Source of the DNA: Bradyrhizobium campsiandrae
GTDB lineage: Bacteria; Pseudomonadota; Alphaproteobacteria; Rhizobiales; Xanthobacteraceae
Assembly (NCBI RefSeq): GCF_014529705.1
Contig: NZ_JAANIH010000001.1
Location: 124,001 to 188,000, forward strand
Direction: 5' to 3'
Length of the DNA stretch: 64,000 bases
The stretch's first letter is position 1, and every line of letters starts with the position of its first letter. The notes under the pieces were generated by a model that was given only the letters and a program-made list of their open reading frames with translations, had not been told where the DNA came from and ran no database searches. Below are positions 17,978 to 26,714 of this stretch, one piece after another. The translations under genes were made by a program, and so were the position numbers.

Positions 17978-18751
17978 ATGTCGATCCCTGCCACGCCGCT
18001 CAATCGCCTCCGCCAGATGTGGCGCGAAGGCCGCCCCGCCTTCGGCGCGATCGCGACCATCCCGAGCGTGCAGATGGTGCAGATCATGGCGCGCTCGCTC
18101 GACTGGATCATTGTCGATCTCGAGCACGGGCCGATCGGCCTCACCGAAGCGCATGCGATGATCGCCGCGACGACGGGCACGCCGTGCACGCCGCTGGTGC
18201 GGATCGCGGCGAACGAGCCGTGGCTTGCGAAAGCACCGATGGACATCGGCGCCTTCGGCATCAATTTCCCGATGATCACGAACCGTGATGAAGCGGAGAA
18301 AGCGGTGCGCAGCGTGCGCTACCCGCCACGCGGCGACCGGCTCTGGGGTCCCTTCCACGCGCCATTCCGCTGGGGCCAGTCGATGCCTGACTACATGGCG
18401 TCGGCCGACGACGAGATGATCTGCATGATCACCATCGAGCATGTCGAGGCCGTCAACCGCATCGACGAGATCATGGCAACGCCGGGCATCGACGTCGCCG
18501 TCATCGGTCCCGGCGACCTCGCGACCTCCATCAACAAGCGCGGCCGGATGGATGATCCCGAGCTGCTCGAGCTCATCGCGCGCGCCGAGGCAGGTATCCT
18601 CAGAAGCGGCGTGCCGATCGGCGGCGTTGCGCGTAGCGCCGACCAGGCCAACGCCCTGATCGATCGCGGCTACCGCGCGATCGCGCTCGGCTTCGACTGG
18701 TCGCTGTTCCAGCGCGGCATCATGGCGGCGTTCGAGGGGATCAGGCGCTGA
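17978..18751 (+). CDS. HpcH/HpaI-family aldolase
   Basis: 257-residue class II (metal-dependent) pyruvate aldolase with a TIM-barrel fold. Motifs: DWIIVDLEHGPIGL, PLVRIAAN, DIGAFGINFPMI (metal-site neighbourhood), MITIEHVEAVNRID and VIGPGDLATSI. Relatives split 4-hydroxy-2-oxo-heptanedioate or 2-keto-3-deoxy-rhamnonate into pyruvate and an aldehyde. No catabolic genes lie alongside, so the substrate is undetermined. Confidence 0.9.
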   Translation: MSIPATPLNRLRQMWREGRPAFGAIATIPSVQMVQIMARSLDWIIVDLEHGPIGLTEAHAMIAATTGTPCTPLVRIAANEPWLAKAPMDIGAFGINFPMITNRDEAEKAVRSVRYPPRGDRLWGPFHAPFRWGQSMPDYMASADDEMICMITIEHVEAVNRIDEIMATPGIDVAVIGPGDLATSINKRGRMDDPELLELIARAEAGILRSGVPIGGVARSADQANALIDRGYRAIALGFDWSLFQRGIMAAFEGIRR

Positions 18752-18921
18752 ACGGGCCGATTGCCACCTTTACGTCGTCGACAAGACAAAGCCGGCGGCC
18801 TCCTCGGTATTATGGTACGGAGAACCGATCCCGCCCAAACGGGTTGGTTCGTGCTAAAGCGGACCGGCGAGCGGAAGACCGCTCGCTGCCGATATTTTCA
18901 GCTGCGGGAACCGAAAGAGAG

Positions 18922-19689
18922 ATGCGCGGGACGCCCAAGACGATTTCGCTGCCGCGCCGCCTGATTTGCGACCTGATGCGCGCGTCGATGGGCGTACCGT
19001 TCGTCTCGCTGTCCCGTTCCCTCAATATCCGCCCCCTGCTGGAGGCCCGCGCAGGCGCGATGGCGCCGGCCGGCTGGGCGGCGATGTTCGTCAAGGCCTT
19101 TGCCATCGTCGCCAGGGACGAGCCGGTCCTGCGCACGGTCTACGCCAAATGGCCCTGGCCCTCCCTCTACGAGCTGCCGAAAAGCGTGGCCCTGGTCGCC
19201 GTCGCCCGGGTCGAGAACGGCGAGGAATGCGTGTTGCCGCAGCGTATCGCGGCCCCCGAGGCCATGGCTCTGGCCGCAGTCGATGCCGAGATCCGGCGCG
19301 CCAAGACGGCGCCGATCGAGGACGTCCCGATGTTCCGCAAGATCATGCGGGCGACCCGGCTGCCGCTGCCGCTGCGGCGGCTATCCTGGGCCGTAGGGCT
19401 CAATTTCGGCCGCCAGCGCGGTAACTGGTTCGGCAGCTTCGCGGTGAGCTCGGTCGCGGCCTATGGCGGCGGCGAGCTTCATCCGGTCACCCCCGGCCCT
19501 TTCATCGTCAGCTATGGGGTGGTCGAGCCCGACCAGACCATCCATGTCGTGATCCGCTGGGACCACCGGGTCACCGATGCGGCCCCCATCGCCCGCATCC
19601 TGACCCGGCTGGAACAGGTCCTGAACACTGAAATTGCCGCCGAATTGCGCGCATCTGGCCCCAAGCCGATCCGGGCGGTCGCGACCTGA
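18922..19689 (+). CDS. Stand-alone E2-type (2-oxoacid dehydrogenase) acyltransferase domain
   Basis: 255 residues corresponding only to the catalytic core of dihydrolipoamide acyltransferases. There is no lipoyl domain and no E1/E3-binding domain. The C-terminal active-site strip reads [17 protein letters not shown]: the catalytic His and Asp are kept, while the usual DG has become DA. The start [13 protein letters not shown] has AAGAGAG upstream. No dehydrogenase subunits are near. It may be a free acyltransferase of unknown substrate. It is followed by rpsD on the same strand, which has its own promoter. Confidence 0.85.
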   Translation: MRGTPKTISLPRRLICDLMRASMGVPFVSLSRSLNIRPLLEARAGAMAPAGWAAMFVKAFAIVARDEPVLRTVYAKWPWPSLYELPKSVALVAVARVENGEECVLPQRIAAPEAMALAAVDAEIRRAKTAPIEDVPMFRKIMRATRLPLPLRRLSWAVGLNFGRQRGNWFGSFAVSSVAAYGGGELHPVTPGPFIVSYGVVEPDQTIHVVIRWDHRVTDAAPIARILTRLEQVLNTEIAAELRASGPKPIRAVAT

Positions 19690-19706
19690 TTTCGGGCCCG
19701 CTCGCA

Positions 19707-19736
19707 TTGACAGCGAACCCCAAACTCCCCTAAAAG
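19707..19736 (+). promoter_or_regulatory. Sigma-70 type promoter of rpsD
   Basis: TTGACA (19707-19712) and TAAAAG (19731-19736) are separated by 18 bases. The -35 is a perfect match and the -10 matches 4 of 6. It begins 17 bases after the stop of the acyltransferase gene and gives a leader of about 150 bases before rpsD. Confidence 0.55.
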
Positions 19737-19744
19737 CCGCCTGC

Positions 19745-19768
19745 TCGCGGGCCGATTTCGGCCCGCGA
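19745..19768 (+). other. Perfect hairpin at the start of the rpsD leader
   Basis: TCGCGGGCCGA, two bases, then TCGGCCCGCGA: an 11-bp perfect stem placed about where transcription should start. No run of T follows, so it is not a terminator. It may protect the 5' end of the mRNA or take part in control of S4 synthesis. Confidence 0.55.
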
Positions 19769-19827
19769 AGCGTTTCGCGACCCGTGGTCCGCTCCCTTAA
19801 AGCTTTGGGGATTGGACCTGTCGGTGC

Positions 19828-19850
19828 CAGGCTACAGCCTGTCACACAGG
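19828..19850 (+). other. Two overlapping, mutually exclusive small hairpins in the rpsD leader
   Basis: CAGGCT-AC-AGCCTG (19828-19841) and CCTGT-CAC-ACAGG (19838-19850) share the bases CCTG, so only one can form at a time. The second includes the first bases of AGGAGG at 19848-19853. This is what one might expect of a translational switch, but the stems are short. Confidence 0.35.
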
Positions 19851-19871
19851 AGGGCGCGTTTCCTCATATCC

Positions 19872-19895
19872 ATGCAACCGAAGAGGACGCGATGA
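19872..19895 (+). CDS. Possible 7-codon leader frame overlapping the rpsD start
   Basis: ATG at 19872 opens a frame encoding MQPKRTR that ends at a TGA overlapping the rpsD ATG as ATGA. AGGAGG lies 18 bases before it, which is farther than ideal. If translated, it would couple to rpsD. It could equally be chance. Confidence 0.25.
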   Translation: MQPKRTR

Positions 19896-20509
19896 CTAAG
19901 CGCAGTGAGGCGAAGTACAAGATCGATCGCCGTATGGGCCAGAACATCTGGGGCCGCCCGAAGAGCCCCGTGAATCGCCGCGAGTACGGCCCCGGCCAGC
20001 ATGGCCAGCGCCGCAAGGGCAAGCTCTCGGACTTCGGCGTGCAGCTGCGCGCCAAGCAGAAGCTGAAGGGCTACTACGCCAACATCAGCGAGCGCCAGTT
20101 CCACGGCATCTATGTCGAGGCGAGCCGCCTCAAGGGTGATACCGGCGAGAACCTGATCGGCCTGCTCGAGCGTCGTCTCGACGCGGTCGTGTACCGCGCC
20201 AAGTTCGTCTCGACGATCTTCGCCGCCCGTCAGTTCATCAACCACGGCCACATCAAGGTGAACGGCCGCAAGGTCAACATCTCGAGCTACCAGGTCAAGA
20301 TCGGCGACGTGATCGAGGTCAAGGAAGCCTCCAAGCAGCTCGCTCACGTGCTCGAAGCCAGCCAACTCCCCGAGCGCGACACCCCCGACTATCTCGAAGT
20401 CGACCACGGCAAGATGACCGCCAAATACGTGCGCGTCCCCGGCCTCTCCGACGTGCCGTTCCCGGTGCAGATGGAGCCCCATCTGGTCGTCGAATTCTAT
20501 TCGCGCTAA
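19892..20509 (+). CDS. rpsD: 30S ribosomal protein S4
   Basis: 205-residue primary assembly protein of the 30S body, which also regulates its own mRNA in many bacteria. An N-terminal alphaproteobacterial region ([13 protein letters not shown]) is followed by the S4 RNA-binding domain ([33 protein letters not shown]). The ATG has GAGG 5 bases upstream. It is transcribed alone, with a good promoter, a structured leader and a rho-independent terminator. Confidence 0.98.
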   Translation: MTKRSEAKYKIDRRMGQNIWGRPKSPVNRREYGPGQHGQRRKGKLSDFGVQLRAKQKLKGYYANISERQFHGIYVEASRLKGDTGENLIGLLERRLDAVVYRAKFVSTIFAARQFINHGHIKVNGRKVNISSYQVKIGDVIEVKEASKQLAHVLEASQLPERDTPDYLEVDHGKMTAKYVRVPGLSDVPFPVQMEPHLVVEFYSR

Positions 20510-20523
20510 GATCTGAATATCGA

Positions 20524-20550
20524 AAGGCCCCGGTTCGCCGGGGCCTTTTT
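20524..20550 (+). terminator. Rho-independent terminator of rpsD
   Basis: A GC-rich perfect stem (GGCCCCGG / CCGGGGCC) with a stable TTCG tetraloop is followed by five T residues. It begins 15 bases after the rpsD stop. This is a textbook terminator. Confidence 0.93.
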
Positions 20551-20598
20551 GCTTAAGAGCCACAGTTCAGTGGCCGCAATGCTTCGAGGAGCCGTCGC

Positions 20599-21666
20599 AT
20601 GCTCTACACCCCTCCCCCGATCGATCCCAAGGCGCCTCCGGTGCGCATCAATCTGCTGTCGGACACGCAGACGAGGCCGACGGCCGGAATGCGCGAGGCG
20701 ATGGCGCGCGCGGAGGTCGGCGACGAGCAGGTTGGCGATGATCCGACCGTGAACGCATTGTGCGAGCGCGTGGCCGCGCTGCTCGGCAAGGAAGCCGCGG
20801 TGTACATGCCCTCGGGCACGATGTGCAACGTCACCGCGACGCTGGTGCATTGCCGCCCTGGAGACGAGATCCTGGCGCATGAGACCGCGCACATCATCGC
20901 CCGCGAAGGCGGCGCGCATGCCGCGATCGGCGGCTTCCAGGTGACGCAGCTCAAGGGCGCCGACGGCCAATTCACGCCGGAGACGTTCCGGAAGGCCCTG
21001 CATCCGCGCACGCGCTACCAGCCGCCGCAGACCGTCGTCAGCGTCGAGCAGACCGCCAATATCGGCGGCGGCACGATCTGGAAAAAGACCGCGCTCGACG
21101 AGATCGTCGCGATCGCCAAGCAGCACGGCCTCGTCACCCACATGGATGGCGCGCGCCTGCTGAACGCGACCGTCGCGAGCGGCATCTCCCCGCGCGACAT
21201 GACCGCGGGCTGGGATTCGGCCTGGATCGATTTCTCCAAGGGCCTGGGCGCACCGATCGGCGGCGTGCTCGCGGGCACCCGCGCCTTCATCGATGCGGTC
21301 TGGCAGTGGAAGCAGCGCCTCGGCGGCTCGATGCGGCAGGCCGGCATCTGTGCGGCCGCCTGCATCTACGCCCTCGACCACCACGTCGAGCGCCTTGCCG
21401 ACGACCACGCCAATGCGCGCGCGCTCGCCCGCGGGCTGTCGCAGATATCAGGCATCGAGGTGCAGGAGCCCGAGACCAACCTCGTGTTCTTCAAGCCCGA
21501 CGGCGCCGGCATTGCCGGCGACAAGATGGTCGCGGCGCTGCGCCAACGCGGCGTGACGCTCGCGATGATGGACGGCCGCATCCGCGCCTGCACCCATCTC
21601 GACGTCACCGCGGCCCAAGTCGAGGAGACGATCGGATACGTGCGCGAGATCGTGCGCGCCGCCTAA
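20599..21666 (+). CDS. ltaE: Low-specificity L-threonine aldolase
   Basis: 355-residue PLP enzyme of fold type I that cleaves L-threonine and L-allo-threonine to glycine and acetaldehyde. The PLP-binding Lys is in DFSKGLGAPIGGVL, the Asp that binds the pyridine nitrogen in HMDGARLLNA, and an N-terminal motif reads VGDEQVGDDPTVN. GAGGAG precedes the ATG. It follows the rpsD terminator, so it needs its own promoter. It converges with the serine hydrolase gene (3 bases between stops). Confidence 0.93.
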   Translation: MLYTPPPIDPKAPPVRINLLSDTQTRPTAGMREAMARAEVGDEQVGDDPTVNALCERVAALLGKEAAVYMPSGTMCNVTATLVHCRPGDEILAHETAHIIAREGGAHAAIGGFQVTQLKGADGQFTPETFRKALHPRTRYQPPQTVVSVEQTANIGGGTIWKKTALDEIVAIAKQHGLVTHMDGARLLNATVASGISPRDMTAGWDSAWIDFSKGLGAPIGGVLAGTRAFIDAVWQWKQRLGGSMRQAGICAAACIYALDHHVERLADDHANARALARGLSQISGIEVQEPETNLVFFKPDGAGIAGDKMVAALRQRGVTLAMMDGRIRACTHLDVTAAQVEETIGYVREIVRAA

Positions 21667-21669
21667 CCA

Positions 21670-22932
21670 TCAGCGGTTCATTGCTGCATAGACCAGCCGC
21701 TTCACCTCGTCCTGGATCGGACCGCGCTGCGAGGGCGACTGCATCATGCAGATCACGAACATGTCGTCGGCGGGATCGATGAAGAAGAAGGTGCCGCCGA
21801 CACCGTCCCAGCGATATTCGCCGGCCGGCAGTGCGCCGTTCGCCATGGTGCGCACGGCGAAGCCGAGACCAAAGCTGCTGTCGCGGCCCGGAAAGTAGAA
21901 CTCGGGCTCCGTCCTGACGCCAGTCCCTGCGAGCTGGTCGGAAGTCATCTGCGCCAGCGTCTCGCGCCTGAGATAGCGGCGGCCCGCGAGCTCGCCGCCG
22001 CCGAGCAGCATCTGCGCGAAACGCGCGTAGTCTTTGATCGTGCCGACCATGCCGGCGCCACCGGATTCCCAGCGACGCGGCGCAGTCGCCTCCGTGATGC
22101 CGGCGACGGGACGATCGAACCAGTCGCCGGGCAAGGGCTCGGCGATCAGCGGCCGCTTGGCATCGTCGGCGACGAAGAATGCGGTATCCCGCATCTCCAG
22201 GGGATCGAGCAGCCGCTGCTTCTCGAATTGATCGAGCGACTGGCCCGAGGCGATCTCGATCACGCGCCCGAGCACGTCGGTGGAATGGCCGTAATCCCAC
22301 ACCGTCCCAGGCTGCTCGGCCAGCGGCAGCCGCACAAGCCGCGCGACGAATTGCGCGTTGTCAGGATCGCCGTCGAATAGGCCGGCCTGCGCATAGAGCT
22401 TGCGCACGGGACTATCGCCGTAGAAACCATAGGTGATGCCGGAGGTATGACGGAGCAGGTCGCGCACCGTGATCGGCCGGGCGAGCGGCTGCAGCGCCAG
22501 CTTGCCGCCTGTCTGGGGGACGCCGACCTGCACATCGGCAAAGGCTGGAATGTATTTCGCGACAGCATCGTCGAGCGCGAGCTTGCCGTCCTCCACGAGC
22601 ATCATCGCCGCCACCGAGGTGATCGGTTTCGACATCGAGTAGAGCCGAAAGATGCTGTCCTCCGTCATCGGCTGCGCCGTCGTCACGTTGCGCAGGCCGA
22701 AGCTCTCGGAGAGCACCGGCTTGCCGTGCTGCTGGATCAGCAGGACGGCTCCCGGAATCCTCCGGGCGGCGACCTCGCCGCGGAGAAAGGCGCTGACGCG
22801 CGCGAGCCCCGCGGCCGAGAAGCCGCGCGCGACCGGTGCTTCGGCGTGGACCTTACCGGCCGCGCCGGCCAGCAGGACAAGGGCGGCAACGAGGACGGCG
22901 CGCGCGAGGGCCTCAGTTCTCCATGGCCTCAT
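21670..22932 (-). CDS. Serine hydrolase, class C beta-lactamase/EstB family (second of tandem pair)
   Basis: 420 residues with a signal peptide (about 1-30, ending KVHA). The beta-lactamase fold has the catalytic SxxK in RLYSMSKPITS and the YxN-like motif in VWDYGHSTDVL. It resembles EstB-type esterases or D-aminopeptidases more than true beta-lactamases. Its start lies inside the end of the upstream paralogue (20-base overlap), so the two are one operon, probably from tandem duplication. Expected location: periplasm. Confidence 0.9.
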   Translation of the reverse strand: MRPWRTEALARAVLVAALVLLAGAAGKVHAEAPVARGFSAAGLARVSAFLRGEVAARRIPGAVLLIQQHGKPVLSESFGLRNVTTAQPMTEDSIFRLYSMSKPITSVAAMMLVEDGKLALDDAVAKYIPAFADVQVGVPQTGGKLALQPLARPITVRDLLRHTSGITYGFYGDSPVRKLYAQAGLFDGDPDNAQFVARLVRLPLAEQPGTVWDYGHSTDVLGRVIEIASGQSLDQFEKQRLLDPLEMRDTAFFVADDAKRPLIAEPLPGDWFDRPVAGITEATAPRRWESGGAGMVGTIKDYARFAQMLLGGGELAGRRYLRRETLAQMTSDQLAGTGVRTEPEFYFPGRDSSFGLGFAVRTMANGALPAGEYRWDGVGGTFFFIDPADDMFVICMMQSPSQRGPIQDEVKRLVYAAMNR

Positions 22933-24199
22933 AGACCAACTGCTTCAATGTCCGCTGCACGCGCTGGCGCTCGCTCGGGGTCTGCTCCAGCAGGACGAAG
23001 AACATGTCCTGCTTGGGGTCGATGACGAAATAGCAGCCGGAGGCGCCGTCCCATTTCAGTTCGCCGAGATCGCCGGGCGGCGGCGGCTTGGCGTTGCCGG
23101 GATCGGTGCGCACCGCGAGCCCGAGCCCGAAGCCGAAACCATCGCCGGGGAAATAGAAATAATCGCGGTCGACGCCCGAATTCGGGCCGATCTGGTCGGT
23201 CGTCATCAGCTTGAACGTCTCGGGCTTGAGAACCGTCTTGCCGTCGAGACTGCCGCCGTTGAGCAGCATCTGCGCGAAGCGCTGATAGTCGGCCATGGTC
23301 GTGACCATGCCGCCGCTGGCAAACTGGATCTTCTTGACGACCGTCGGATCGTTGATCCGGCCGACGCGGAAATCGCTGTCGTTCGGCACCGGCTGCGCAA
23401 GCAGCTTCTGCTTCTCGGGGTCGGTGACGAAGAAGCCGGTATCGACCATGCCGAGCGGGTCGAGCAGCTTCTCCCTGATGATGTCGATCAGCGGCTTGCC
23501 CGCCGCGATCTCCATGACGCGCGCCAGCACGTCGGTGGAGTGGCCATATTGCCAGAGAGCGCCCGGCTGATTGTGCAGCGGCAATTTGGCGATGCGCTCG
23601 GCGAACTCGGCAAGGTCGAAATCGCCGGCATAGATGTTGGCGGCGCGATAGGCTTGGCGAACCAGGCTGTCGCCATAGAATCCATAGGTGACGCCCGAGG
23701 TGTGCGTCATCAGATCCTTCACCGTCATCGGCCGGTTCGGCGCCACCAGCTCGAGCGACTTGGTGCCATCCTCCGCTTTCTTCTCGACGCCGACCTTCAC
23801 GTTGGCGAAGGACGGGATGTATTTGGAGACGGGATCGTCGAGCTTGAACTTGCCGTCCTCGAGCATCTTCATCGCCGCCACCGAAGTGATCGCCTTGCTC
23901 ATCGAGAACAGGCGGAAGATCGTCTTGTCGGTGATCGGCGCCTTGCTGACCACGTCCTGCACGCCGAAGGCTTGGTGATAGACCGGCTTGCCATGCTGCT
24001 TGATCAGCACCGTGGCGCCGGCGATCTTGCCGGTCGCGACCTCGTTCTTGAAGAACTCGCTGACCTTGGCGAGCTTGTCCTGATTGAAATGCGCGCCGGC
24101 TGGAATCTCGTAGGTGCCTTCGGCGCGGGCGAGCGACATCGTGCCAAACGAAACGAGCGCGCCGCAAACCAATGCGCGTAGTCCAATACGTGAAATCAT
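22913..24199 (-). CDS. Serine hydrolase, class C beta-lactamase/EstB family (first of tandem pair)
   Basis: 428 residues with a signal peptide (MISRIGLRALVCGALVSFG..., cleaved near SLARA). The catalytic SxxK is in RLFSMSKAITS and the YxN-like motif in LWQYGHSTDVL. It aligns along its length with the following gene (shared VTYGFYGDS, DTGFFV and YRFAQMLL-like blocks). The start has GGGGAGGGG upstream; a 60-codon in-frame extension looks like noncoding sequence. Natural substrates are unknown: esterase or peptidase activity is more likely than antibiotic hydrolysis. Confidence 0.9.
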   Translation of the reverse strand: MISRIGLRALVCGALVSFGTMSLARAEGTYEIPAGAHFNQDKLAKVSEFFKNEVATGKIAGATVLIKQHGKPVYHQAFGVQDVVSKAPITDKTIFRLFSMSKAITSVAAMKMLEDGKFKLDDPVSKYIPSFANVKVGVEKKAEDGTKSLELVAPNRPMTVKDLMTHTSGVTYGFYGDSLVRQAYRAANIYAGDFDLAEFAERIAKLPLHNQPGALWQYGHSTDVLARVMEIAAGKPLIDIIREKLLDPLGMVDTGFFVTDPEKQKLLAQPVPNDSDFRVGRINDPTVVKKIQFASGGMVTTMADYQRFAQMLLNGGSLDGKTVLKPETFKLMTTDQIGPNSGVDRDYFYFPGDGFGFGLGLAVRTDPGNAKPPPPGDLGELKWDGASGCYFVIDPKQDMFFVLLEQTPSERQRVQRTLKQLVYEAMEN

Positions 24200-24245
24200 A
24201 TCCCCTCCCCGGAACATGGCGGGGCGGAGTGTACCGGGCGCGCCG

Positions 24246-24797
24246 TCAGGCACAAGGGCTGCCGTAGCGCGCCAAAACGTCGGTGTGGAGCGCAGCGCTT
24301 CTCTCCGAGAAACAGCAAAATATGACGCGGGCGACTGAGGGGGCGATCGGCAAGGCGTCGATGGTCGTATGGACTGCAATCTTCGCGGCCTGGTCGGCCG
24401 GAAAACGATAGACCCCAGTCGAGATCGCGGAGAACGCCAGCGAGTTCAACCCATTGGCCTGGCACAACTCAAGCGCACGGCGATAGCAGGAACTGAGCGC
24501 TTCGGCCTCTCCGCGGCTGCCGCCGGACCAGACCGGACCGACCGCGTGGATCACGTGACGGGCGGGCAGCAGGTAGCCATTCGTGATCCTGGCATCGCCG
24601 GTGGGGCATCCCCCGAGTGTCCGGCACTCAGCGACCAGTTCGAGCCCGGCCGCCCGATGGATCGCCCCATCCACGCCGCCCCCGCCAAGGAGCGACGCGT
24701 TGGCCGCGTTGACGATGGCGTCAACGCCCAGCGTGGTGATGTCGGCGACGACGACCTCGAGCTGGACATCGCCGATCCGGCGCGCCAGCACGGTCAT
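24246..24797 (-). CDS. Macrodomain protein (O-acetyl-ADP-ribose deacetylase, YmdB-like)
   Basis: 183 residues, a single macrodomain. ADP-ribose-binding blocks: VVADITTLGVDAIVNAAN, LLGGGGVDGAIHRAAG, CPTGDARIT and AISTGVYRFP. The Asn/Asp pair of the MacroD/YmdB class is present, so removal of acetyl from O-acetyl-ADP-ribose or of ADP-ribose from proteins is likely. It starts three bases after the grxD stop and is probably co-translated with it. Confidence 0.92.
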   Translation of the reverse strand: MTVLARRIGDVQLEVVVADITTLGVDAIVNAANASLLGGGGVDGAIHRAAGLELVAECRTLGGCPTGDARITNGYLLPARHVIHAVGPVWSGGSRGEAEALSSCYRRALELCQANGLNSLAFSAISTGVYRFPADQAAKIAVHTTIDALPIAPSVARVIFCCFSERSAALHTDVLARYGSPCA

Positions 24798-24800
24798 GCA

Positions 24801-25127
<327 letters not shown>

Positions 25128-25367
25128 ATCCGTGTCCTTCTGGGGCAGAGCCCTCACCTGTCAATCCGGGCCGGCTCAGCCGATCTAACCCGATACCTGC
25201 CCATATATGTAGCCCAAACCGTTGTGCATCCAAAGTAAAATGGAAAAGAGCGGCCCCGGAGGGCCGGCCGGGGTGGCCTGTCCCCATTACATGACGGCAC
25301 GAATATCATCACCGCGGAGGACTTTCATACCGTAACGGAGCCCCTATCTAGGACGAACCTCGGTGTT

Positions 25368-25392
25368 GGAACCTGATATCGCCAACAACGTT
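25368..25392 (+). promoter_or_regulatory. EcfG-type promoter of egtBD (GGAAC-N16-CGTT)
   Basis: GGAAC (25368-25372), 16 bases, CGTT (25389-25392): an exact match to the EcfG general stress promoter consensus of Bradyrhizobium and relatives. Transcription would begin near 25400, just before GGAG at 25407 and the GTG at 25417. It therefore argues against the GTG at 25363 as the egtB start, since that codon would be upstream of the promoter. Confidence 0.6.
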
Positions 25393-25416
25393 CTCTTGTC
25401 CTGTCTGGAGAAAAAC

Positions 25417-26664
25417 GTGACGAAACAAGCCTCCGCTACGGCCGATCAGCCGCTTTCGTCACCGTCGGCCGCCCCCGGCGGCCTCGCCCAGAGGCTGGAG
25501 ACCGCCTTTCTCGCCGTTCGTCACGAGACCGAACGCCGGGCCGCGCCGCTCTCGCCTGAGGATCAGCAGATCCAGTCCATGCCGGACGCAAGCCCGGCGA
25601 AATGGCACCGGGCCCATACCACCTGGTTCTGGGAGCAGTTTCTGCTCGGCGAGCACGCGGCGGGCTACCGGCCCTTCCATCCCGACTTCGCCTTCCTGTT
25701 CAACTCCTATTACGTCAGCGCCGGCCCCCGCCATGCCCGCAATCATCGCGGCGACATCACCCGGCCCAGTGCCGGCGAGGTCGGCGCCTATCGCAGACAT
25801 GTCGACGCAGCCGTCGTCAAGTTCTTCCGCGAAGCCGGCGAGGACCAACTCCGTGAGATCGTCCCGCTGATCGAGGTCGGGCTGAATCACGAGCAGCAGC
25901 ATCAGGAATTGATGTTCACCGACATCCTGCATGCGTTCGCGCAGAACCCGGTCTATCCGGCTTACGATCCGGACTGGCGCTTTCCGGCCGCGACGCGGAC
26001 GGGTGAGGAGTGGTTGACGCTCAACGAAGGCATCCACACCGTCGGCCATGTCGACGACAGCTTCCATTTCGACAACGAGAAGCCGGCGCATCGCGCCCTG
26101 GTCGGCCCCGTGAAGATCGCCCGCAATCTCGTCAGCAACGGCGAATGGCTCGCCTTCATGCGCGACGGCGGCTACGCGAAAGCAACGCTGTGGCTGATGG
26201 ACGGCTTTGCCGCCGCCAGCAAGGACGATTGGCAGGCGCCGGGCCATTGGCGCGAGATCGACGGTGAGTGGCACGTGATGACGCTCGCCGGCGTCAAGCC
26301 GGTCGATCCCGACGCCCCGGTCTGCCACGTCAGCTATTACGAAGCCGATGCGTTCGCACGCTGGGCCGGAAAGCATCTGCCGACCGAGATGGAGTGGGAG
26401 GTCGCGGCCCGCGCCGGCCAGCTCAACGATGCCTTCGGCATCGTCTGGCAGTGGACGCGTTCGTCGTATTCACCCTACCCCGGCTACCGCGCCGTCGAAG
26501 GCGCGCTCGGCGAGTACAACGGCAAGTTCATGGTCAACCAGCTGGTGCTGCGCGGCTCCTCGCTGGCGACGCCCGACGGTCACAGCCGCGTCACATATCG
26601 CAACTTCTTCTATCCGCACCACCGCTGGCAGTTCACGGGGTTGCGGCTCGCCGACTACGCGTAA
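25417..26664 (+). CDS. egtB: Hercynine oxygenase / gamma-glutamyl-hercynylcysteine sulfoxide synthase
   Basis: 415-residue non-haem iron enzyme of ergothioneine synthesis that joins hercynine to a thiol (gamma-glutamylcysteine or cysteine) using oxygen. An N-terminal DinB_2-like four-helix domain holds the iron triad: one His in KWHRAHTTWFWEQF and two in NHEQQHQE. The C-terminal FGE-sulfatase-like domain ends in YRNFFYPHHRWQFTGLRLA. The GTG start has GGAG 6 bases upstream and fits the EcfG-like promoter; a GTG 18 codons earlier is the alternative. egtD follows in the same operon. No egtA, egtC or egtE is in the window. Confidence 0.94.
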   Translation: MTKQASATADQPLSSPSAAPGGLAQRLETAFLAVRHETERRAAPLSPEDQQIQSMPDASPAKWHRAHTTWFWEQFLLGEHAAGYRPFHPDFAFLFNSYYVSAGPRHARNHRGDITRPSAGEVGAYRRHVDAAVVKFFREAGEDQLREIVPLIEVGLNHEQQHQELMFTDILHAFAQNPVYPAYDPDWRFPAATRTGEEWLTLNEGIHTVGHVDDSFHFDNEKPAHRALVGPVKIARNLVSNGEWLAFMRDGGYAKATLWLMDGFAAASKDDWQAPGHWREIDGEWHVMTLAGVKPVDPDAPVCHVSYYEADAFARWAGKHLPTEMEWEVAARAGQLNDAFGIVWQWTRSSYSPYPGYRAVEGALGEYNGKFMVNQLVLRGSSLATPDGHSRVTYRNFFYPHHRWQFTGLRLADYA

Positions 26665-26714
26665 GAATTCATCCGACGACAATACGCGCCGGACAGCGCG
26701 TTCAGGAGAGTATC

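Noticed and set aside
22652..24181. Long plus-strand frame antisense to the serine hydrolases
   Set aside because: Shadow of two clear genes with signal peptides and SxxK motifs; no domain in the antisense product.
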